From: Tritrichomonas foetus | Lineage: Eukaryota; Parabasalia; Tritrichomonadida; Tritrichomonadidae | Direction: 5' to 3' | Length of the DNA stretch: 64,000 bases | NCBI GenBank assembly: GCA_001839685.1 | Contig: MLAK01000239.1 | Coordinates: forward strand, 11,529 to 75,528 | In this document: piece by piece, positions 39,108 to 49,415 of the stretch | Layout: every line of letters begins with the position of its first letter | Position numbering within the stretch: position 1 is the first letter of the stretch | Program-made: the position numbers and the translations under genes | The notes under the pieces: generated by a model | Database searches by the model: none | What the model saw: only the letters and a program-made list of their open reading frames with translations | Told to the model about the DNA's origin: nothing

Positions 39108-40280
39108 ATGAAAAAGCTTCTTACACTCGAAAAATTAGGAAGTTTGGGAATTAACAAAAACGGGACCTATCAATTTGATCTTTCTTCCATCGATATTGAT
39201 TATCTTGAATCGCTATATGCAAGTATTTATCAATATGCCCAAAAAGATATTCGAGGTTTGAGTTTTAATCTCGATTTATCGATACAATCGACAATTGATT
39301 ATATTAGATACCGCAAAAGTAAAGCATCTCTCCATTCCCAGCATCACCCCCAGCCCGAATTAGAATCCAGCTGTTATAAAAATCGACCAAAACTTATTCC
39401 TGAACTTACCGGCTTAATATCCAGATTCCTTCCAAAAAGTGAATCATTACGAATCTTAAAATTCCGATCAATTCCTTTCAGCTTTCAAGATATTGATGTG
39501 CTATCGCAATCCATCATGCAATGCCAATGTCTGCGTGAATTAACATTGAATAATGTTCCTCTCTCTGATGAAGGCTTCTTTTCTCTTGCCTCAGCAATTC
39601 GACAGAGGGGGCTTGTCAAGCTGAAGTGTCGGAATTGCAAGTTGACTGATGCAATAAGTGAAACTGTTGCTTCATTGATTCAATTCCATACGGGAATTCA
39701 AAAAGAAGCAGAAAGGAGAGCAGAATTAGAAAAAAATCCAAACCTTGGAATTGTTTGCTTATCTTTTTATGATTTTCGTGATAACAATCTAACAGCAGAT
39801 TTCTTACACTGTGTTGAGCATGAAGTTGAATTTTCTCCAGTTCAATCGTTCGATCTTCGTGGAAACATCAAAATTTCAGATGATGATGTCACTTCACTTA
39901 AAATATTTGCTGGACAAAACAGCTCGGCACCAAGAGGAAAAGCAGAACCACCTCTACCAAGAGAAATTGTACTCGAAGCAGAGAACAGAAGCTTGAGGGG
40001 ACAGCTTGAAAGTCTTCTAAATGGAAAAAGTGTGGCCGTTCTCATGGATGATTTATTTGCTGTTGGTGACAGAGCACAGGAACTGGCATCCCATATATCT
40101 AAACTTGATGAATTTTGCGGGAAATTAGAAAATGAACAGTTTTATCAAAGAACAGTAAGCAGATCCTACTCGCCAAGAAGATATGGAACACCAAGAACTT
40201 CATCACAATTGGTTTCATCAACAGAATCAGAATCACCAATTAAAAGGTATCCTTATCCTCGGAAAACAAGCTTATATTAA
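39108..40280 (+). CDS. Leucine-rich repeat protein, CEP78-like
   Basis: A 390-residue protein with LRRs of the ribonuclease-inhibitor type: LRILKFRSIPFSFQDIDVLS, then LRELTLNNVPLSDEGFFSLA, LVKLKCRNCKLTD and, after a charged insert, FYDFRDNNLTADFL and FDLRGNIKISDD. The order of repeats, the helical insert after the third repeat and the early stretch QKDIRGLSFNLDLS recall the centrosomal protein CEP78. That resemblance is by eye, so I give it as like and not as orthologue. Residues 290-340 form a helix with leucine heptads (LRGQLESLLNG). The last 40 residues are Ser/Arg/Pro-rich and look regulatory. CEP78-type proteins sit at basal bodies and centrioles in other eukaryotes. The ATG at 39108 is the first in frame. 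Confidence 0.7.
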   Translation: MKKLLTLEKLGSLGINKNGTYQFDLSSIDIDYLESLYASIYQYAQKDIRGLSFNLDLSIQSTIDYIRYRKSKASLHSQHHPQPELESSCYKNRPKLIPELTGLISRFLPKSESLRILKFRSIPFSFQDIDVLSQSIMQCQCLRELTLNNVPLSDEGFFSLASAIRQRGLVKLKCRNCKLTDAISETVASLIQFHTGIQKEAERRAELEKNPNLGIVCLSFYDFRDNNLTADFLHCVEHEVEFSPVQSFDLRGNIKISDDDVTSLKIFAGQNSSAPRGKAEPPLPREIVLEAENRSLRGQLESLLNGKSVAVLMDDLFAVGDRAQELASHISKLDEFCGKLENEQFYQRTVSRSYSPRRYGTPRTSSQLVSSTESESPIKRYPYPRKTSLY

Positions 40281-40661
40281 TATTAAATGTTTGTCTTGTG
40301 TAAATTTAATTATTGATTTTCACTCATTTCCTATTTATAATTTACTTTTGACTATTAATACTAATATTTATTAATATTATTTCATAATCATACAAATCAT
40401 TTATGTTTACCTTTTTAAATAGAATAATTTGAGAAACACATGAATGTTAATTTATGGCCATTTATCATCAGAATTTATAATTTAACTATATCTCGATTAT
40501 AATTCATTTTTTGTCATATTTATATCTTGATGATAATAAATAAAAATATTGTTTATTATTTATATAATTAAATCCTTATGTAATTTCATATACTGCCGAA
40601 AATAGGTAGTTTACTAGCGACGACTGTTTGAGAGGATTTATCGGTTGCCGATCAATTTTTG
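40281..40661. other. Intergenic region
   Basis: 381 bp, very AT-rich, no gene. It ends in TCAATTTTTG directly before the ATG at 40662. Confidence 0.35.
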
Positions 40662-41942
40662 ATGAGCTTCGCTTTATCACATGAATCTTTCAAGGAGCTT
40701 GATTTTAATTCCTATCCACGTGACTTTACCTTTATTGTGGGCGACAAAACGTTTCCCTGTAACCGCCTGATTGCAGATTTCATTTCTCCAAATGTCCGAA
40801 AAATGCATCGATCTGACATTACACTTGATCATTATATAGTCCAAAATCAGAAAGAAATAAAGCCTGCATATTTTAAAAACATTATTTCTCTTGGAGAAGG
40901 AAATTCAATCATTCCAACTGACAAAAACATCAAACAAATTTCATATTTCCTTAAAAAGTTAGGAAATAAAGAATTTTCTTTATTTTTAAAGCTAAGAACT
41001 GATGTAACATTAAATATAGATAATTGTATTGAAACTATTCTTCTTAAAGAAGAAATTGATGAATCAATCACTTCTGAAATTTCTTTCATCGCATCAAATT
41101 TGTATGAAATTGATGATTTTTCATTGAAAAAATTAAATGTTGATCTTTTAACAGAAATTCTATCAAATGATTCATTATGTGTAAAGAGTGAAGAATGGCT
41201 CTTTGATTTTATTTTTTCGAGATATTGTGAAGATCCAAAATTTGGAAGTTTATTTGAATTTGTTGATTTCAGATTTTTGTCAACATCAAAATTCAAAGAT
41301 TTTATCCATTCTTTTCGTTATGATTGTTTGAATTCTGGAATTATAAATGCATTTATGAAAAGAATGTCATGCGATATTGTTAAACCTTTAATAACTACAA
41401 AAAGATATAAAATGAGTGAAAGTGAACATGATTTCAATGATCATAATCAATTAGATGGAATAATAAAATATTTGACTGATAAAAGTGGCGGAAATGTAGC
41501 AAAAAATAAAACGATAAATATTACTTGTTCTTCTGTTTTTTCACCATCTCAAGAATATTCACCTGAAAATGTTGTTGATTTAGATACCAATAGTTATTTC
41601 TTTTCAAATTGTGGACCTAATCAGTGGATTTGTTTGGATTTCAAAGAACGAAAGATAATTCCGAAAAAATATACATTAAAATCAATTGTCATGGGTTCAA
41701 ATAATCACCAACCTAGAAATTGGGTTGTTGAAGTAAGTGGTGATGGTACTAATTGGATGGAAGTTGATCGAAGAGAAGGAAATTCGGTTTTGAATAATAA
41801 AAATGTTATTGGAACATTCAATATCAATGTTCACAAGAAATGTCGTTTTATTCGATTTAGACTTTCGGGAAAAACTTCTTACAACACAGATTATTTTGTT
41901 ATTGCTGGAATTGAAGTGTTTGGAACCATTTTTGAACGATAA
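40662..41942 (+). CDS. BTB/BACK-like protein with C-terminal F5/8 type C domain
   Basis: A 426-residue protein with the trichomonad layout of a BTB-like N-terminus and discoidin C-terminus. Residues 1-100 contain YPRDFTFIVGDKTFPCNRLIADFISP, the familiar BTB entry strand and helix. Residues 110-230 are helical and BACK-like (SLCVKSEEWLFDFI). GIIKYLTDKSGGNV introduces the F5/8C domain (about 260-426), with QWICLDFKERKIIPKKYTLKS, then NWVVEVSGDGTNWMEV and CRFIRFRLSG. The W-x-V-E-x-S-x-D-G-x-x-W core is intact. No signal peptide or membrane segment is seen, so it is intracellular. The frame is open one codon upstream (TTG at 40659), but the ATG at 40662 is used. It is related in layout to the broken gene at 2980-5160, which replaces the first part by a coiled coil. 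Confidence 0.88.
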   Translation: MSFALSHESFKELDFNSYPRDFTFIVGDKTFPCNRLIADFISPNVRKMHRSDITLDHYIVQNQKEIKPAYFKNIISLGEGNSIIPTDKNIKQISYFLKKLGNKEFSLFLKLRTDVTLNIDNCIETILLKEEIDESITSEISFIASNLYEIDDFSLKKLNVDLLTEILSNDSLCVKSEEWLFDFIFSRYCEDPKFGSLFEFVDFRFLSTSKFKDFIHSFRYDCLNSGIINAFMKRMSCDIVKPLITTKRYKMSESEHDFNDHNQLDGIIKYLTDKSGGNVAKNKTINITCSSVFSPSQEYSPENVVDLDTNSYFFSNCGPNQWICLDFKERKIIPKKYTLKSIVMGSNNHQPRNWVVEVSGDGTNWMEVDRREGNSVLNNKNVIGTFNINVHKKCRFIRFRLSGKTSYNTDYFVIAGIEVFGTIFER

Positions 41943-42689
41943 ATTTTCAATATTTGGTGAAAAATTGCGGTGAAAGAGTTTGATGTGTGTTTTTGATGAA
42001 AAAGCTTGTTTTATATTACTCAACATACAATGTTTTATATTAATAAATGTTTATTATTGCAAGAAATATATATAAATATAGTAATAGACTTCAATTCTTA
42101 ATCAGAATTTTAAAGTTTCTCAAAGATGAATAAATATTTGATTTGCCAAAAAAACTGGAGTGTGAAGCAACACAGATAAATTAATTATTTTCCAATTAGA
42201 TATTGCATTCTTCTTTTTATTTCGTGGATTATTTGACACAACACCTTTGAATTGAAAAGATTTTTTCTCTTCAAGGCTATTTCCTTATCAATAAGCATGA
42301 TTCAATCTAGAAGTTAAAAATTACTTTTAGATAACCAAGTGAAAAAGATTTCTGTCAATCATGATTTGATAATTCAATTTGTGGTATACTGTTTTTCAAG
42401 AGCAGAAAAATATTTCTTTCACATTAGATTATTTTTTTATTTCTCTATCAAATTGGTAAATTTGTAAATCAAATTGTAGGGTATCATCTTTATGATTGTC
42501 AAACATCTGGTTTATAATCTCAAAATTAGAAGGAAGAAATATCAAATAAATAGATAAGTTGTTATGATTGAGTTCGGAATTAAAGTGAAGTGATAACTCC
42601 GATAGGAATTAACCTTTCTTAATATTTAAGGTCAATTAACTGCTTTGATACTGGACGTTAAAAGTTGACCGCCAGAAATTTAGAAGCAA
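41943..42689. other. Intergenic region
   Basis: 747 bp with no gene seen, AT-rich. The minus-strand frame overlapping the preceding gene is a shadow. Confidence 0.35.
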
Positions 42690-45600
42690 ATGAAAAGCGC
42701 AGTGAACGAAAAATGCGCTATAAGCCCGTCCCAAAAGTCGACAAAATCCCGCAAGAAGTCGTTGACAGGAAAATCAAACCAAAGTAAGCAAAAAAATATT
42801 AATGGGAAAAATAACAACTCGAAAAAATCGCCAAAAATCGAATTAAAAGATCCATCAAATCAAGCAGATTACAATGTTGTTCGTGAACTTCATAATCAAA
42901 TCAATAATTTGAAAACGGAAAATCAAATCCTGAAAGAAAAAATTCGTGCAAATACAAAAGCTGTTTATGACCTAACTTCCGATATTAAAGACATTCAAAA
43001 TTCCAAAAGTAGTAAATCTATCAATCAAACGAATGATGAAAATCAAAATCAGAATCAAATTGAAAGTGATGAATTTGATAACCTCAAACAAAACTATGAT
43101 GATCTAGAAATTGAAAATAAGATTTTAAATGCGCATCTTCAACGAGTGTTCATTTCAGCTTCAAACTTTTTCAATGAGAACATTCAAAATGTTGAAACTC
43201 TTGTTTATTTATTTGAAAAAGCCACAAATGAAGAGATTCAAAACAAGATTCGAAAATCTCCATCAAAAGGAAATAACAATAATAACTCCAAATATTATAA
43301 AAAGGCAAAAGAGCTAAAATTGAAACTTATTGAAGCACAAAAAACAAACGCCCGATTCATTGAGGCCAATCAACAAATGGTTAAAAATTATGAAGATAAG
43401 ATCAAACAATTAAAAGATCAAAATAATGAAATCATAAATAAACAATCTAAAAATATTGAAGAACTCACAAACAGTTTAGAAGCAATTAGAATAAGTAGAA
43501 GTCCTATTCGGAAATCGCCAATGAAAGAAAATCCATTAGACGTCACAGAAATTCATGTTTCAAAAATCAATTTAAATGAAGAAGAAGACGAAAATGAATA
43601 TTCAATGAATAATATAATCATTGAAGAGGATGATGAAAGTGAAGTTTATTTTGATGAAAAGCCAAAAACTAAAAATCATCGCAATAAAGTCAAACAAAGT
43701 AAAAAGGCAAATTCAAAGAAAAATGATAATTTAGAAAAATATTACTTCGAAGATGAAAGCAATATTAACATTAATTATTATGAAAGAGATAGTAGCTTCT
43801 TAAACAATCGTCAAGATAGCCAAAATAATGACTCCAGTGATGAAAGTTATGAAAATTCAGACGATCAAAGTCCAAAATCGATTCAAAAATCAACGAAATC
43901 TCATACAAATGATGATGAAAGCCAAATAATATTAGTAATTGACATGTTAGAATACTTTGATTTCGCTGTGAACTTGAATGAAGATGATTTATTCGAAAAT
44001 AACCAAGATTTTGATGAACTTTCTCGTCTTGAAGCTGATTATGAAGCTTTAACAATGATTCATGAAGAAACTGTAAAAGAAGTTGAATCACTTCGAGACG
44101 CTCTTTATGAAAAGACAAGTAAAAGCGTTGAAGCAGAAATTAAATCCATGAAAGAACAAAATCAGAAGTATTCAATTGAAAACACACAACTTAAACAAGA
44201 AATTGAGAAAATTCAAATTGATTACAAAAAAGCAAATGATGAAAGAAATACAGCAAATAAAAAAGTGGAAAATTTGGAAAATATTATAAATGATCTCCAA
44301 GACCAACTTAATGATGCTAATGATGAATTGGAAACAGCAGAAAAAGAATTAAAGAAAATTAAAGATGAAGAAAAAAAGAAATCCAATCATGAATCCAATT
44401 CAATTTTGCCAGCTGTTGTTTTCGAATGCAAGAAATTTTCACCTGAATTGCGAGAAAGTGTTAAAGAAGTTGCATCAAATCGTTCGTTATCAAATGTTGT
44501 TAAAATTCAGATGATTTTGAATATGGTATGTGCTTCATTTGAAAATAAAATTGAAGAAAATAAGATTCAACAACAAATTGACATTGAAAACTGCCAAAAC
44601 TATCAAAAAGTGGCAGATGAATTACTTGTGAAATATGAAAAAGAAAAAGTGCCTGAATTAAATCGATTGTTAAAAGAAACTGCACAAAAATTAATCGATG
44701 CTAATAAAGAAATTTTAGCTTTAAAGCAAAAATCATCGAAAGAATCTGCAAAATCACATGCTAAATATGAAAAGGAACGAAAAGAAACTCGAAAACTTAA
44801 AAAATGTGTTGAAATATTAAAGAAAGAAAGTACTGAAAAAGATGCCAAAATTGTACAAAATGAAAAATTAAATAAAGAAAATGAGGAGCAAATCAGCAAT
44901 CTATCATCATCTGTTCAACAGCTGAAATGTGATCTGAAAACACTACAAATTCGACACCAAGCTCTGACTGAAGAAAAAGATGAAATATATGAACAATTAA
45001 TGAATGAGAAAAACATCAAAAAAGCTGTCGAAGCGAAATGGGGAAAAGAAAAAAGCTCAATGAAAAAACAAATTTCTCAACTCAGAGAGAACCGACCAAA
45101 TAGTATTTCAAATACTTCTAACAGAAATAATGAAGGAAATGATGTAAATCATTCAATGATAAGTATGTCTGAGCATTCCCAAATTGTTGAGACATTAAAA
45201 GATACAATAAATAGAACTAAGAAAGACGAAATGCATAAAGATATGGAATATCAATCAAAAATAAGCAGTCTTCAAAATCAAATCCATATCCTTGAAGAAG
45301 AATCAACACGTGAAAAAAGTAAAAATCAAACACAGCTAAATGAAATGCAGAAAACCATTGAAAATTATAAAAATACATTTATTGATATGCAAAAACAATG
45401 TGAAGTTCATCGAAATGACCTTAAAAAAGTGACACATGAACTTACACAAGAAAACTTGAAAAGAAGAAAATTTGAGCAGTCTGCTTTCGATCTAGAAACT
45501 TATAAACAAAAGTATGATATTGAGCTCCAATTCTTACATGAGAAAATAGATCGACTCTCTAAACAAAACGAAGAGTTATTGGAATCAAACAGACAAATTC

Positions 45601-45866
45601 AAAATGCGAATGATCAAAAAGTGTCGGAATTAATTCGGAAAAATCAAACAGAGCAAGTCAAATTCTTAAAATTGATATCAGATGTATTTTACGAAACTCA
45701 AACCTCTCCAGACCAAGAGAGCATCACGTACATGATTGAAAATGCTCACAATGAGCTTGTGAAACTGCGCGAGTCTGACCGAAAAATTAGAGAAATAATT
45801 GAAATAGATAACGATCTTTCGACACTCGAAGGAATAGAACTCTTTCTGATGCAACAAAAATCTTAA
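42690..45866 (+). CDS. Long coiled-coil protein, function unknown
   Basis: A 1058-residue acidic and Lys/Gln/Asn-rich protein. Residues 1-60 are a basic Ser/Lys head with SPSQKS and SPKI phosphosite-like motifs. Coiled-coil segments follow at about 65-135 and 155-270. Residues 290-445 are a disordered, strongly acidic linker (EEEDENEYS, EEDDESEVYFDE, SSDESYENSDD). From about 450 to 1050 it is nearly continuous heptads (for example VENLENIINDLQDQL). No kinesin, SMC ATPase or other enzymatic domain is present. Such proteins are often cytoskeletal or basal-body scaffolds, but the sequence does not prove this. The ATG at 42690 starts the frame. Coiled-coil composition makes remote similarity unreliable, so no family is assigned. 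Confidence 0.8.
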   Translation: MKSAVNEKCAISPSQKSTKSRKKSLTGKSNQSKQKNINGKNNNSKKSPKIELKDPSNQADYNVVRELHNQINNLKTENQILKEKIRANTKAVYDLTSDIKDIQNSKSSKSINQTNDENQNQNQIESDEFDNLKQNYDDLEIENKILNAHLQRVFISASNFFNENIQNVETLVYLFEKATNEEIQNKIRKSPSKGNNNNNSKYYKKAKELKLKLIEAQKTNARFIEANQQMVKNYEDKIKQLKDQNNEIINKQSKNIEELTNSLEAIRISRSPIRKSPMKENPLDVTEIHVSKINLNEEEDENEYSMNNIIIEEDDESEVYFDEKPKTKNHRNKVKQSKKANSKKNDNLEKYYFEDESNININYYERDSSFLNNRQDSQNNDSSDESYENSDDQSPKSIQKSTKSHTNDDESQIILVIDMLEYFDFAVNLNEDDLFENNQDFDELSRLEADYEALTMIHEETVKEVESLRDALYEKTSKSVEAEIKSMKEQNQKYSIENTQLKQEIEKIQIDYKKANDERNTANKKVENLENIINDLQDQLNDANDELETAEKELKKIKDEEKKKSNHESNSILPAVVFECKKFSPELRESVKEVASNRSLSNVVKIQMILNMVCASFENKIEENKIQQQIDIENCQNYQKVADELLVKYEKEKVPELNRLLKETAQKLIDANKEILALKQKSSKESAKSHAKYEKERKETRKLKKCVEILKKESTEKDAKIVQNEKLNKENEEQISNLSSSVQQLKCDLKTLQIRHQALTEEKDEIYEQLMNEKNIKKAVEAKWGKEKSSMKKQISQLRENRPNSISNTSNRNNEGNDVNHSMISMSEHSQIVETLKDTINRTKKDEMHKDMEYQSKISSLQNQIHILEEESTREKSKNQTQLNEMQKTIENYKNTFIDMQKQCEVHRNDLKKVTHELTQENLKRRKFEQSAFDLETYKQKYDIELQFLHEKIDRLSKQNEELLESNRQIQNANDQKVSELIRKNQTEQVKFLKLISDVFYETQTSPDQESITYMIENAHNELVKLRESDRKIREIIEIDNDLSTLEGIELFLMQQKS

Positions 45867-46972
45867 AATCAAGCAATTTCATTCCAGCTCCAAATCGTCG
45901 TTTAAGGAGAAATGATAACAATTTCGATCCAGAAATTTGAAATAGATTTAATAATAACAATGAAAAATTATACTCTGTTGGTTGAAAGCGAAAGAATGCA
46001 GCTTATATACGATCGAACAAAAATGAAAAAAAGTTATTGATTTCCAAAAAAAACGAAACTTTTCTTTAGATTTATATTTTAATCGTAGTGCTATGTAGAA
46101 ATTTGCTGAAAAAAACTGCTCACTTACTTTATTGTTCAGGCTATGAAAAATGTTGGGATTTTGTGTTTAATGGCTGTTAAATTTGCCCGTTAAACGAAGT
46201 GTGTTATTTTTCGTTTCCTTATTCCTGGTTTTTCAAAAGAAATTCGGATTTTCAAAATGAAATTTCTAATAGATAAAAATAGATCGATTATTTTTCCAAA
46301 AGCATTGAAGATGATAACATTCTTTCAGATGGAATCGGAGACTTCTATTGTTTAGAGATTCTTTTTTGTCACAGAAAAATAACTCAAAAAACTCACAATT
46401 TTTATGATTGAGTTTTTGACTGAAATTTTTATTCCAATGTAATCAATTGAAAATACATACAATACAGACACTCAATGTGGATATAATTCAGAACTTTACA
46501 CTATATGACCATTTTGTTTTCAAAGACTTTTCAAATTTTATTGTAGTAAATGTTTCCGACGAATGTGTTGTTTTCTTTACAGATTCACCAAATCTGATTC
46601 TGAGTTGATGTTGGAAATCGCTGACCGTTATCTTTTTTTGCCGTTTTTTATTTGGATTTTGAATGAATTGTGTACATTTCGTTTACATTCAATTAATTGA
46701 CCATCAACATTCAATTTTGAATCCATTCAGTATCACCAATTATCTTTAGTTTTTATCTAAAAGTAATTTTCAAATACAACTCTAACTTTCTTACATAAAT
46801 CGTACAATCAAGATATTCAGTAACTAAATTTGATTTTTTCAACAAACAATTATCGATTAAATAAGGGGAAGTAATTCAATGAAAAAGTTAAAAATCTTCG
46901 AAATTGAAAGAAAAATGTGTGAAAATGATTAAGATAAAACTTAAAAAATTGAAAGAAACCGCACATTTACTA
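45867..46972. other. AT-rich intergenic region
   Basis: 1.1 kb between convergent genes. No gene, RNA or repeat recognised. Confidence 0.4.
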
Positions 46973-47383
46973 TTAAAAAACATTTCCAAGTAATTCAATC
47001 TCAGTTTCAGCCGCGATGTCTCCTTCGGCATATTCGATAGTTTCTCCAAGCTCGAAAGATGTTTCGATTTCGTTCATACTATTACCTACCCAGCCGTAAG
47101 AGTCATCTGCATAGCTTTCGACAGTCTCAGCGTCGCTTTCTACGTTATCATTCGCGTCATCAACGTATACAACATTCACTAACGCAGAATCACCGACTAC
47201 CTCTACAACAGTGTCATCATCAGCCACTTCTTTATCGTCTAGGGGTGTCCCTGTAGGGGAAGGAGGTATATCAGTGGCGATAATATTTTTTCTTGGAGAA
47301 AGGTTGACATTCTCAGCAACAGGGGGGAGCCTTATAACGTTTACCTTGGGCCCTAGTGCCTTTTGGCTCTTGGGAGCAATCAT
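46973..47383 (-). CDS. Small acidic hypothetical protein
   Basis: A 136-residue soluble protein. The first 50 residues are basic and Pro-rich with two proline-directed sites (NLSPRKN and PPSPTGTP). The remaining 85 are strongly acidic and Val/Asp/Glu-rich (DDTVVEVVGDSALVNVVYVDDANDN, ESDAETVESYADD), without cysteine or membrane segment. No known domain is recognised. It looks like a real gene: its GC content is above the surrounding DNA, codon use is balanced, the ATG at 47383 is clean, and just upstream on its strand is CACTTCACTTCTCACTTCAC, an initiator-like pyrimidine-rich repeat. The acidic composition resembles histone-binding or regulatory tails, but this is only a compositional comparison. 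Confidence 0.6.
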   Translation of the reverse strand: MIAPKSQKALGPKVNVIRLPPVAENVNLSPRKNIIATDIPPSPTGTPLDDKEVADDDTVVEVVGDSALVNVVYVDDANDNVESDAETVESYADDSYGWVGNSMNEIETSFELGETIEYAEGDIAAETEIELLGNVF

Positions 47384-48603
47384 TTATTAAAATGACTGCT
47401 GTGAAGTGAGAAGTGAAGTGTAGGTATTAGCACTGAAATTTTAAATACATTTAAATATTTTTGTGTTTGTACTGAATAAAAAAATTCATTTTCAGAAATC
47501 TATCAAATTGTATTTCTTTCAAAATCTTAGAATTGTCATCACAAAAACTTTCAATATTCATCTTAAATGAATTGAAAATCCCCAAAATATTTTTCTTATT
47601 CTAACATAAAATACGAAAATCCTCTCAAATATTTTTAATGCAGTTATTCAAAATGTACGGTTATTTATGAAAAAAATATGAGATGAATTTAAAAAGATGA
47701 CCATATGGATAAAATTGTGAAGCTTTTTTAAGTTTTGTTTGAATTTTTGTGAAAAATAGTGGATTTTTGTGATTCATTTTCTGAGAATTCGAGAGTTATT
47801 TATGAAATGTGAAGCGAAAAGACTCACAGTGAAGGTTTGTCTGAATGGCCCAAAAATAACTTTCGAACCTCGAAAAAGCATCCTTTTTCCACTAATGGCT
47901 GTCGCTAATTTGGATTCAAGCATTTCTCGTTTTTGTTGTTCACTCAAAGACCGAAAAAGAGCGAGGCACTTTGAATATCGAAACCTTATTTTCACGAATC
48001 GAATTTCTCTTTTCTTCTCTTATTTTCACTATTTTTTTTTAAAGCACGCACAGCCTATAATGCCATTTTCTATATAATCTGTCCGATTGAGTGAGAAGTT
48101 CTCACGATAATCTGAAACTCGTATGACTGTTTTTATCTATTTATTTTTCACAAAAAGTTCTTATTGCACAGAATTTTACTCAAATTCTATTTAATTCGTA
48201 ATCATTCAGAAAACTATTTTGTAAGTTCGAAATGTTATCTAAGTTGAAGAATTGGTTTGTTTATTTAAAACTTTCCATATCAGTGACATACCGTTTTTTA
48301 TTAAAAATTGATAAGAAAACCGTTTAAAAAACCCATCTCAACCTAAAACGTTTATTTTTATCCATTATTTTTTATCTTCACAATTATCATTAAATTCTTC
48401 CCCTGAATGAACTTTACATTGATGTCAACTTGATGCAACCACTTCACATCTCATCGAATAAATTCATCTTATCTGGACGGTTATCTCACATTAGTTAAAC
48501 CGAAATTTATTCAAAATAATTCAATTGAAGGAATGTGATATGAAAATGCGATAAAAAATAAACGAAAATCCTGTGAAACAATCTAAACTTTTATTCTTTT
48601 TAT
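47384..48603. other. Intergenic region with an unassigned small ORF
   Basis: A plus-strand ATG frame at 47802-48077 (about 91 codons; VKVCLNGPKITFEPRKS) and an overlapping minus-strand frame (47774-47995) sit in a GC-richer patch. Neither has a recognisable domain. One could be a small gene or a repeat relic. The rest is AT-rich and featureless. Confidence 0.3.
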
Positions 48604-49032
48604 TCATTCTTCTTTAGCTTCTTCTTCTTCTTCTTCCTCGCCTTCGAGGTCGTCTTCTTCGTTTGCATTAAAATCAACAAATATTCCTTCAACTACGATT
48701 CTGGCTGATCCTTCAACTGAAAGTGTAACATTGGCATCCTTGTTTGCAGAAAATTGCATATCTTTCTCTTCGTCGTCTTCAGCAGTGAATGAGCATAATT
48801 CGACTTTCTTAGTTTCGACTCCGTCTGCTTCATTGTCGCTCTTTGGAGCTGTGTATGTGACGAAAACTGTTGCCTTGCCTTCAATTGTTTGGTTTTCTGC
48901 GAGATTGGCTGTCAATAAAACAACATCATTATTTTCATGACCTGTGAAGTCAATTGTCACTGGAGTGTCGGCTGATACTTCGTACTTGATTGGAACTTGT
49001 GGAGTTTGTCCTGATGAGATTTCTTCGCTCAT
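48604..49032 (-). CDS. Nucleoplasmin-like (NPL/HD2-type) acidic histone-chaperone-like protein
   Basis: A 142-residue protein. Residues 15-115 are beta-rich and resemble the nucleoplasmin-like domain found at the N-terminus of plant HD2 and fungal FKBP39-type proteins: VVLLTANLAENQ, then GKATVFVTYTAP, VELCSFTAEDDEEKDMQFSA and NVTLSVEGSARIVVEGIFVDF. The last 22 residues are an acidic tail (EEDDLEGEEEEEEE). Domain plus tail is the usual chaperone layout, suggesting binding to histones or ribosomal proteins in the nucleus. No PPIase domain follows. The frame opens 13 codons earlier at 49071. The ATG at 49032 (MSEEISSGQ) is preferred, because TCACATCACATTTCATTAATCA lies just before it and overlaps the upstream codons. 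The assignment is by pattern, not alignment. Confidence 0.65.
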   Translation of the reverse strand: MSEEISSGQTPQVPIKYEVSADTPVTIDFTGHENNDVVLLTANLAENQTIEGKATVFVTYTAPKSDNEADGVETKKVELCSFTAEDDEEKDMQFSANKDANVTLSVEGSARIVVEGIFVDFNANEEDDLEGEEEEEEEAKEE

Positions 49033-49040
49033 ATCGTGAG

Positions 49041-49062
49041 TGATTAATGAAATGTGATGTGA
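49041..49062 (-). promoter_or_regulatory. Putative initiator region, TCACATCACATTTCATTAATCA
   Basis: On the minus strand this sits 8 bases upstream of the ATG at 49032 and contains TCATTA, matching the trichomonad Inr. It also shares TCACATCACATTT with the inner repeat of the foldback element at 16879-16898. Confidence 0.45.
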
Positions 49063-49415
49063 AAACATCATTTCATCTTCATGACTTTTGTGATTGGGAC
49101 TACTGTGTTCAATTTAATGATGATTAGCATTTAGTACTATTTTAATCTGTTGAAATAGAATAACTTCAGTATATCTTTTCAACATTAATATTATATTCAT
49201 TTATTGATTATGTCATTAATCATGATTTACTCAGTGATAAGGCTAAATGGTAGTATTATATACTATATTAGAATCAGGCTATTTTATTGCATGCTGTTTA
49301 AATTATGTATTGCCATGTTTTGCAGATGTGAGGTGAAGATATCCAACACAATTTCAATTCATATCAAGTCACTTCCATTCAAATTGAGTTATGGCAAAAA
49401 TTGTCATTAAATAAA
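49063..49415. other. Divergent intergenic region
   Basis: Lies between two divergent genes. No coding sequence is supported; a short plus-strand frame (49204-49410) is a chance frame. Confidence 0.35.
49404..49409 (+). promoter_or_regulatory. Putative initiator TCATTA
   Basis: Six bases before the ATG at 49416; supports that start over the upstream TTG at 49401. Confidence 0.45.
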
